From the NCBI RefSeq assembly GCF_034190915.1, contig NW_026947486.1, forward strand, positions 107,290,812 through 107,354,811: a DNA stretch of 64,000 nt. Reading direction: 5' to 3'. The notes under the pieces were generated by a model. The model was not told the origin of the DNA. It did no database searches and saw nothing but the letters and a program-made list of their open reading frames with translations. A program made the position numbers and the translations under genes. Origin of the DNA: Cavia porcellus (Eukaryota > Chordata > Mammalia > Rodentia > Caviidae). The first letter of the stretch is position 1, and each line of letters begins with the position of its first letter. Positions 56,971 through 64,000 of this stretch are shown piece by piece.

Positions 56971-57974
56971 TGAATTTTTTGATTTACCCCATTTTGTTCT
57001 TGTTTACCTTTTTGCATTTTTAATTGAGATGTTTGCAGTAGCAATGTAAGCAACAGGTTGAAATGTAAAGTTGGACTTGTCTTGTTGTGCACTGCCACTG
57101 AGATGAGAAAAATGTTCTCCAGTTCCAGCTAGATGCTTCTCCTGTAGCCCTCATGTTAGTATGAGACAGTGGGAACACACCCAAACTCCTTCTGCAGTCT
57201 GAATCAATGCTGCTCCCTCTAGCTTGACAGAGGAAGTAGGGAGTATTTTTATTCACTTACCTCCTTGGAGATACTATGTTTGCTTCTTGCAGTACTACAG
57301 CAATGATAGTTGATTTGGACTCCAGGTGCTCAGTAAGTATTGTTAAATAAACGAGTGATAAGTCATTGATATATCTTGTGTTGTATGGTTACAAATCATT
57401 TTATATAACCAGTGCAGGTTTTACTCTGGGAATTATTATATTCTTAGATAGAATGTGCTGCCATAGAGAATTTTAGGATGGTGAAGTATGTTAACCTTTC
57501 TTTCTGTCTTGATTAAAGTCCTGTACTAGCTAAACTTAGCCTGAATGTGATGCTTTGAAAATTCAAACAAAGACAGTGATATTTTGTGACTCAAAGCCTG
57601 TGGTTTGATGAGATGTCTGGTTGGAGATCCTAACTGGTAGAACAGATTAAAAATAAATAAGCATGAATCCTAGTGGATATTACTGTGTTATATTGCCAAA
57701 GAAACAAAAAAATTCTATCCAACAATCTTAAACTTGTGGTTTTTACCTTTGAACCAGTATAAGGTAAACTGCTACAACCATGCAAATCTTATAGGAAAAA
57801 ATAGGTGACGTGATCATTCTAGATTTGACTTTGGAAGAAAATTGCTAAGGGATATATTTTACTTTTCTTTTACTTTTTTTTGATATTTCACAAAAACTAT
57901 GTTCCTTAAAGGAATATGGTATATTGCAAAAACATAGATTCACTATATCTTTTGCACTCAGTTATTACATACTG
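56971..57974. other. Unassigned sequence with a MIR/L2-type end
   Basis: 'GGTGCTCAGTAAGTATTGTT' at 57326 is an L2/MIR 3' end signature, with too little left to delimit. The remainder is unrecognised. Confidence 0.35.
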
Positions 57975-58136
57975 AATTTTTAGATTAATTTTATTGGTAC
58001 AATTTAGATATACATAATTACCACATTAATCAGAGGGACTTTTCATCTGTACATGACATCTCTTGGTTTCTCTTTTTCTCCCATTTCCCTCCCTTTCCTC
58101 CAAGCCCAGTCCCATTCCTTATTTACAATGCTTTGT

Positions 58137-58282
58137 TCCCATTTTATTCTGTTTGCCAGGGATTTAGCTCAGTGGTGTAAGTGCCTGCCTGGTAAGTGCA
58201 AGGTCATCAGTTCAATTCCCATTACAAAACAAAACAAAACAAACAAACAAAAAAACCACTTCAATCCCATTTCATTCTTTTT
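58137..58282 (+). mobile_element. ID SINE nested in the L1 3'UTR, with duplication
   Basis: The ID body 58155-58264 (GCCAGGGATTTAGCTCAGTG, AGTTCAATTCCCATTAC, then CAAAACAAAACAAA tail) lies between TCCCATTTTATTCTGTTT (58137-58154) and TCCCATTTCATTCTTTTT (58265-58282), an 18-bp duplication with two mismatches. Confidence 0.85.
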
Positions 58283-58473
58283 TCTCATTTTTCGGTTTTC
58301 CATCCCTTTGTTTCCCCCCTTACACCCTTTCTAGTTCCCCTTCCTTTTTGGGCTATTTCTTCCTATTTCACAAGATCTACTATAACTTTTGGTCTTTATT
58401 TACACTTTTAGTTTCTTACACCAGTGAGAAAAACGTGATATCTACACATGTATTTCTGATTTATATCACTTAA

Positions 58474-58651
58474 GATTATGATCTCAACTATTTAGAAGAA
58501 AACAAGAGACATTATGGAAGCCACTGTTGATCTCCTGTTGTCTTGCTTTGAAATCTGTGTCACTTACATTGTTTTCTTCTGATCTGCTTTGCTCTGTTTT
58601 GTTATGTTCTGTTTTACCCTCTTTAAAATAAAAAAGAGTATGGTCTCAACT
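58474..58651 (+). mobile_element. AT-rich unit inserted in L1, with target-site duplication
   Basis: The insert 58490-58635 (146 bp) reads 'AACAAGAGACATTATGGAAG', 'CCACTGTTGATCTCCTGTTG', 'TCTTGCTTTGAAATCTGTGT' and ends 'CTCTTTAAAATAAAAAA'. Flanks GATTATGATCTCAACT (58474-58489) and GAGTATGGTCTCAACT (58636-58651) match at 14 of 16 positions and rejoin L1 sequence. This is the cleanest evidence that the unit is mobile, with an A-rich 3' end and L1-type duplications. Family unnamed. Confidence 0.75.
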
Positions 58652-59224
58652 TGCATCCATTTACCTAGAAATAGCTAAAGTTTATCCTTCTTTATGACAG
58701 AGTAATACTTCATTTTAGAAAAACAGTACTTCATTTCTTTTTTCATTTATCAGTTGATAGGCATTTGCGCTGTTTCCAAGATTTAGCTATTACAACTGAT
58801 ATAAACATAGGTTCGTAAATACTGCTGGGTTATGATGTTTTTAATTCTTCAGAAAGATACCAAACAGGGGAATACCTGTGTCAAATGAGACCTCTAGCCC
58901 TAGTTTTATGAGGAATCTCTGCACTGATTTCTGCAATGGTTGTACCAGTCTCCACTCCCACCAACAGTGGAGAATGATTCCTTTTCCCTCACAGCCTGGC
59001 CAGCATTTGTATTGGTTAATTTCTTGATATGAACCGTTTATTCTGGAGTGAGATGGTATCTCAGTGTTGTTGTAATTTGCATTTCTCAAATGATTAATGA
59101 TGCTGAATATTTTTGTATATTTATTTTCAATTTTTACTTCTTTTTGTGAGAAGTGCATATTTATCTCAGATGCTGACTTTTGGACTGGGTCTTTAAATTG
59201 GGGGAGTCTAATTTTTTTCAGTTT

Positions 59225-59985
59225 TTTATATGTTCAAGTAGTCATACTCTCAAAATTTTATACAGATTTAATGCAAGTCTGGACAAAATATCATTCTGAC
59301 ACCTCACAGAGCAACAGATTTCTGAAATTCATTTAGAACCAGAAGGGCCTAGAATAGCAGAAATAATTCTGGGCAACAAAGATAAAGCAGTGTACATGAC
59401 TATCATTGACTTGAAATTATACTACAGAGCTACTGTTATAAACACAGCATGGTACTGGGGAAAAAAAAAAAAAAACAAACCCAAGGATCAATGAATAGAT
59501 TAGAAGATGAAGAAACAACTGCAAATAACTCAGCCACCTTTTCTTTAACATACGGGCCAAACACTTTCACTGGATGAAAGATAGCATCGTTAGTGAATGG
59601 TACTAGAAAAACTGGCTTTCCACATAAGACTAAAACTAAATCCATGTCTCTGATCATGCACTAAATTAAAATCAAAATGGATCAGGAATCTAAATATTGA
59701 AGCAAGAAGCATTAAATCTGCTGCAAGAGATACTAGGACTCTTGAAGATATAGGTGTAGGCAAAGAATTCCTGACCAAAACCCTGGTTACAAGGGAAATA
59801 TTAACAAGAATCAATATCTGGATCTCGTCTTAATGAAAAGCTTTTGCACAGAAAAAGGCATCAACAACAGAGATGACTCACAGAGTTGGAAAACAATTTA
59901 GCAGTCAATCCTCAGAAAAAGGATAAGTATCTAGAACATATAAGGAAGGTTTTCCAAAAGAATAGAAATAATAGCAGACAGATTG
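59225..59985 (+). mobile_element. L1 ORF2 portion, inverted (5' part of the twin-primed insertion)
   Basis: Sense L1 ORF2 sequence: 'TGGACAAAATATCATTCTGA', 'ATTTAGAACCAGAAGGGCCT', 'GACTTGAAATTATACTACAG', 'AGCATGGTACTGGGGAAAAA' and 'AAGCTTTTGCACAGAAAAAG'. In L1 order this segment lies immediately upstream of the antisense part ending at 59215, so both came from one RNA. Frames are broken; the minus frames at 59436-59814 are antisense artefacts. Confidence 0.85.
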
Positions 59986-60394
59986 ACTGCTCAGGGAATT
60001 TGTTCTCTTTTTTGACAGGGAATGCTCTCTATTCTTGACTGGTCGGATATTGTTGGAACAATTACCACATTATTTTCCTTCATTTGTGTGTTCTGGAAAT
60101 AGGTTGCTCTGCTGTAGCTTCCTAGTTTGTCTGCCACTGTGATACATCAGAATGTTTGGTGTCAGCATAATGCTGGTAAGAGCTGGATGACTACCGCATC
60201 ATCTAGAGAACATGAACTTGATGCTGAATGCACTACCCACGTAAGACTTTCAGATTGCCTCTCTTTAGGGAGGCTTGCGAGCATTTTACGTATGTGTGAG
60301 TACTTTTTAAAATGCATATATTCAAAGGAAGCAGAGCATGAATGTTGGTAGCTTTGCTCCTCCTTTCTATTTCACTCTGATTTTATCCAGTCAC
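59986..60394. other. Unassigned sequence
   Basis: Follows the L1. The plus frame at 60127-60351 (74 codons) shows no known domain. If the neighbouring exon candidate is real, this is its downstream intron. Confidence 0.35.
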
Positions 60395-60565
60395 CTTCCA
60401 CATGAAGCTCAAAAACATCAAAAACATGGGCTCTTATCTCTCCAACCTCAGGGTGGATGATAAGCCGATCAATCCTAATAATGCCTCTTCCTTTGCGAGC
60501 AATTTTTTTAGGAGTCAGGCTTAAGATAATCAGCATGGGACAATCTCCAGGGATGAACATATGAC
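60395..60565 (-). other. Candidate protein-coding exon (unrecognised)
   Basis: On the minus strand a 171-bp segment is preceded by a pyrimidine-rich acceptor (GTTCTTGCTGTGTCAAATTAG) and followed by AAG|GTGACT. It is open in one frame across its whole length and is a phase-symmetric exon (enters and leaves after one base of a codon). An in-frame stop lies about 20 codons upstream of the acceptor, as expected of an intron. The translation contains FIPGDCPMLIILS, KKIARKGRGIIRIDRLIIHP and EVGEIRAHVFDVFELHVE, with a balanced, protein-like composition unlike the surrounding AT-driven frames. Without splicing at the donor the frame stops soon after (…GDWIKSE). I do not recognise the family. It could be a real exon, a decayed exon or a lucky frame. 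Confidence 0.35.
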
Positions 60566-62139
60566 CTAATTTGACACAGCAAGAACAAGGCAGTGAGGGG
60601 TTGATGGAATTTCTTGTAGAAAATCAAAAAATAATGCATAGCTCTGATTGTTCTTGCAGCCTTCTTATAACCATGAAGAGTATCAACATTAATGTGAAGC
60701 TAAAATTGCAGATGATGGGGTTAAAATTACAAGAAATAGTATCAAAAGCATGAATTGGACAAATGCAGAGGCCTTTCACTTCAAATATATTTTATATGAA
60801 CTGATAGATGTCATAATGTTTGAATTAAGTAGTTTGGCTATTTACAGCTGAATGCTTTCTAATGAATAGAAGTCCTTATTGGTGTGTGGTTATTTAAAAT
60901 TTGCAAGCTTCAATTTTCTTAAATGTCTTCTTGACATTATGTTATATTCACCAGTTTATCTTTCTAGCATCTAAATATTCTTTCTTGGGAAAATCTAAAC
61001 AGAACTTTGAGATGGGGATACACCTCTGATGTGGATGCTGAACTGGAGGGGAACCTAAATTCTTAATGTCACCTTCTTGACATACAGATCCAGGACATAA
61101 GCATCTGAATGCTTCTCCAAGGAGCTTTGACACTTCCGGGTGGCACAAAGAGAAAAATCAGTATTTCCTTAAAGAATCTGTGTCAGAATATAGAGTAGAG
61201 TTGTGTGGCAAGGGTTCTGTAGTAACAGTCCTTGCAGTGACCTCCTAAGAATTTTGCTTTTCGTGTGATTCTAGATGAGTTTGCATTCTTGGTTATTCCA
61301 TATAATCTTCATATCTGTTTCGGGGGGCTTATGAATTCTAAGTACAATCTCATTGTCTCTCCAACAAATTGTTTTGCAACTTGTCTTAGCAGAGTTTGTT
61401 TCCACTATTTGTAAACAAATCACCAACAGGAGTGATTTTTGGCTTGATAGGGTTGATGAAGGGATTAAACGAGACAGTAACTGTAGCAGGCACTGAATAT
61501 AATTAAATTTCTTCTTTAAGACTGCCACCATTTCACTTCAGAAAAAAAATGGCTCAGTTGTGTTCAGTGATAAAGGCTTATTTTTCACTCACACTTTATC
61601 CTGCTGTGGGCTGGTTAATTCTCTGTGCTAGCTCAGTTTTACTTCAGGAAACAAGCTGAAGGGGTGTTCTTTCTGACTAGTAGTGCCCGTCATGGCAGAG
61701 GAAAAGGAGGCAAAGTTAACCACTTTTGTAAGCCTTCTGCCCAGCAAAGACGTGTATAATTTCACATTTTGTGAGCCACCTCGGTTATATGACTTCCCTT
61801 GAGTTGAGTAGCAAGGGATATAGCCCTTCTCCATAATGAAGATTGAAAGAAAAGCACTGAAATATTTAATGAACAATTATAAAATGTCACATATATTTTC
61901 CTTATTTCTGATATATATACACAGGCATATAGCAAGTTACAAATTTATTTGCTGAATCAAATGTTCTTTCTTAGGTATTTGGGAAGTTTATATGAAGTTT
62001 CCCATCAGACTGTCTTCCTGGAACAGAATTTAAAACTTCTGTTCACTTTGGTTCTCAAGTGTATCGCTCTTTCTCTGCCTCTGTCTGTCTTTGCCTCTGT
62101 CTCTGTTTCTTTCTCTGGTCTCTCTTTTGAGTGGTACTG
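60566..62139. other. Unassigned sequence with several minus-strand frames
   Basis: Minus frames at 60948-61148, 61271-61531 and 61628-61876 are more protein-like than most in this window, but have no recognisable domain. No repeat family is evident. If 60395-60565 is an exon, other exons of the same gene would be sought here. Confidence 0.3.
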
Positions 62140-62310
62140 CTATTGAAACCACAGCCTCATGCATGTAGGTAAGGGCTTGACCACTAAATCGTATCATTGG
62201 CCTTTTTGTATTTTGAGATGAACAAGTTGACCTTTATGGGCTGTCCTCGAACTAGTGACCTTTCTGCCTCAACAGGAAGACTTACAGGTCTATTTGCAAA
62301 ATTTAAAACA
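62140..62310 (-). mobile_element. B1-dID composite SINE (antisense)
   Basis: Antisense dID ('TATTGAAACCACAGCCTCAT', 'GTAGGTAAGGGCTTGACCAC') is followed by antisense B1 ('TTTTTGTATTTTGAGATGAA', 'TGGGCTGTCCTCGAACTAGT', 'GACCTTTCTGCCTCAAC'). Same architecture as 14850 and 55950. Confidence 0.65.
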
Positions 62311-62432
62311 AACATTTTAATATGAGTTTTAGGTTATTTACTTGTTTATTTGAAGAGGAGTTTGGTTTACCTAGTGCTATAAATAGAATTTTTGATTTAC
62401 AATTAATGTACACATACATTTATATAAATCAA

Positions 62433-63028
62433 TACAGTGAAATCTTCGACTGTGAGTAAATTATTCCACATGTGTTCCCACAAAGCGACCAATATTTCTA
62501 ATATATCTTAACTTGATAAATGATCAATGACCTGCAATATGAGTAGCACCAGATGCCAAATGTCACACGATCACAAGTGACCCATTGACTTCTCTCTCTC
62601 TTGCTGTGGGTTTCTGTGCAATGTCACATGTCCATGAAATTCTCAAAAGGAACCAAAAGCAAGTGTCATTGGATAGGTTTCTTGTTAAAGCTGCACATAA
62701 AGTAAGAGGCTCCCTTGAGCCAGTAGATAGCAGTGATTCTGTTAGTGAGAGTGACTCTCACTGTCACACAGTAACTCTCCTCTCTTTTGTTTCCCTCACA
62801 CCATCCATGAAGCTTTTCAAAGATAAGTGCAGGTTAATTTGTTTATTTTCTTTATATAGTACTTTTTGCTATTTTTATTATATTACATTACTGCACTCTT
62901 TTTATATGAATATTGTTGGGTTGTGCAAAATCACCTGTGTTTCCATTATTTGCTTTGATACACAAGCGCTTTGAATTATAAACATATTTCTGAAACAAAT
63001 TAAACTCACAAACCAAGGTTTTACTGTA
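62433..63028 (+). mobile_element. Tigger-type DNA transposon, internally deleted, both ends intact
   Basis: The 592-bp element at 62435-63026 is flanked by TA on both sides (62433-62434, 63027-63028), the Tc1/mariner-Tigger target duplication. The left end CAGTGAAATCTTCGACTGTG pairs with the complement of the right end (CTCACAAACCAAGGTTTTACTG). Internal blocks 'TTGATAAATGATCAATGACC', 'CAAATGTCACACGATCACAA' and 'AGTGTCATTGGATAGGTTTC' match a Tigger consensus. A 129-codon frame (62585-62974) contains KQVSLDRFLVKAAHK but lacks any DDE catalytic domain, so it is non-autonomous. Confidence 0.8.
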
Positions 63029-63833
63029 CATCGCTAAGGCCTGGAATCTCCAGAAGCAAACTTTAAGGCTGCTTTGTGGTGCAGTGCATTTAATGAGTAT
63101 GGACAGCAGTGAGGGGAAACGGAAAGCAGAATTAGGCAGAGAATAGTTAGACTGCGGTACAGGTCCTACAGAGCTTCAACTAGTCTTACTGGGAGCTCTG
63201 GAGGAACATTGCTCATTAAAGATACTAGGAATTGTCCCAAAATGGCCAAACCTTCAAATCCCCACCTTGTTCAGACAGCAGTTGTAGGGTACAGTGAGTA
63301 TTACCTTGGGTCATGTCTGTCTGCAGCTTAGACAAGAGGTAAAATGTGGACACTGTGGACCAACTATGCTCTCTGCAGGTGAACAGAAGGCCTTCACTGC
63401 AGGTCGAGCAGGGCAACATGTCTGTGCCTGCCCCACATCTACCATTTGACAGATATTAGATATGATTTCTGATAGCTTTTTTGAAATCAGAAAACTTTTG
63501 ACGGAGCTTCAATTTTTGATTTAAAGAGATTTGCCCTGTCATGCAGCACCATTTCAGCTGCTTAATACTGAACCTAAGCCATTTGTCTAGTGGGATGACT
63601 AAGCATTATTTATATAGCTTCATTGCCACTGATGGGGTCATGAGGATCAACACATAAAAAGCAAAACAAGACTGTCATTGGACTGCAAACTGAGGCAGCA
63701 CAGCAAGATATCTAACTTCATTCTGACACTATTTTTGTAAAGTATCAAGAGAAATATCAATGATTTGACTTTAAAGATTTACTTTGTGGTATGCTGTGGT
63801 ACTTGGGTTGGTAATAGCTAAAGCCCAAAGCGG
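63029..63833. other. Unique sequence between two Tigger elements
   Basis: Complex, moderately GC-rich sequence. The minus frame at 63225-63419 has no known domain. Part (63500-63660) has the texture of conserved noncoding DNA, but nothing is demonstrable. Confidence 0.3.
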
Positions 63834-64000
63834 TACACTTGGCCCTTCGTATCTACAGATGCTACATCCTTGGATTCAACTGAGTATGGCTCAAAATATT
63901 TGGAAATCATTTGGATCTGTACTGAATATATATAGACTTTTTTCATGCTGTTCTTCCCTAAATAATATAGTGTACCAGTTTATTATGAAACACTTCTATT
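63834..64000 (+). mobile_element. MER2/Tigger-type DNA transposon, left part (runs off the window)
   Basis: After TA (63834-63835) it reads CACTTGGCCCTTCGTATCTA, 'CATCCTTGGATTCAACTGAG', 'CTGTACTGAATATATATAGA' and 'TTCTTCCCTAAATAATATAG'. These are the ordered blocks of a MER2-like Tigger end (cagtcggccctccgtatccgtgg...gcatctgtactgaacatgtacagac...ttccctaaacaatacag). Confidence 0.75.

Larger units (their letters stand above)
57975..59215 (-). mobile_element. L1 3' portion (antisense) of a twin-primed insertion
   Basis: The left edge carries the L1 tail read backwards ('ATTTTATTGGTACAATTTAG', 'ATATACATAATTACCACATT'). The 3'UTR pyrimidine tract follows, then antisense ORF2 C-terminus ('CAATGGTTGTACCAGTCTCC', 'CTGGAGTGAGATGGTATCTC', 'TAATTTGCATTTCTCAAATG'). 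Two later insertions sit inside (58155-58264 and 58490-58635). ORF2 sequence continues in the opposite orientation from 59225, the hallmark of L1 5' inversion. Confidence 0.85.

Noticed and set aside
59436..59814. Minus-strand frames as a gene
   Set aside because: They are antisense to clear L1 ORF2 sequence.
62585..62974. 129-codon frame as a host gene
   Set aside because: It lies within a Tigger transposon bounded by inverted repeats and TA duplications and has no complete domain.
1..64000. CRISPR array, bacterial operon or phage features
   Set aside because: SINEs, LINEs, LTRs and microsatellites show this is mammalian nuclear DNA; no regularly spaced direct repeats of CRISPR type occur.

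Overview
This window looks like rodent nuclear DNA from a gene-poor, AT-rich region. It holds B1 (7SL-derived) SINEs, ID (tRNA-Ala-like) SINEs and three B1-dID composite SINEs, over a layer of mammal-wide relics (MIR, L2, HAL1, MaLR/ERVL LTRs, Tigger and hAT DNA transposons). B1-dID elements are known from squirrels, dormice, beavers, mountain beavers and some hystricognaths. No mouse/rat-type B2 was noticed, so a non-muroid rodent is likely; I cannot name the species. I find no intact protein-coding gene. Almost all short open frames are chance frames, microsatellite read-through or pieces of retrotransposons. The best exon candidate is a 171-bp minus-strand segment at 60395-60565, with good splice signals and a protein-like translation that I do not recognise.

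Layout. 1-10400: mostly unique AT-rich DNA with MaLR, L2 and MIR relics and a long antisense L1 (about 4570-6495). 10400-18600: L1 fragments, microsatellites (TA, GA-rich, CT, TCTA, TG), a B1-dID/B1 pair, an 86-bp tandem duplication, and a candidate conserved noncoding stretch (12780-12970). 18618-22106: a chimeric L1 with 5'UTR, broken ORF1, the start of ORF2, a short TTAGGG array, then diverged AT-rich units, all between matching 15-bp repeats. 22100-35500: MIR, more AT-rich units, a possible LTR, L2 pieces, B1 and ID SINEs, and a second candidate conserved stretch (30340-30830). 35500-43600: ID, an ancient HAL1, MaLR LTRs, L2 interrupted by MLT1, then nested copies of an unclassified composite retroelement (41166-43200). 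43600-57000: L1 fragments, B1, a very young ID insertion, a third composite copy (51050-51600), MIR, L2, B1-dID and an ERVL-type LTR. 57000-64000: an L1 with an inverted 5' part carrying two nested insertions, the exon candidate, B1-dID, a 592-bp Tigger-type transposon with both ends intact, and the start of a MER2-like Tigger.

The most unusual content is a repeated AT-rich unit of about 150 bp. It ends in an AATAAA-type tail, was inserted into an L1 with target-site duplications, sits at the 3' end of the chimeric L1, and elsewhere is preceded by a GC-rich block with about 70-bp repeats. The simplest reading is a lineage-specific, L1-mobilised composite retroelement, or a replaced L1 3'UTR. 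All family names come from recalled consensus patterns read by eye; no database search was run.
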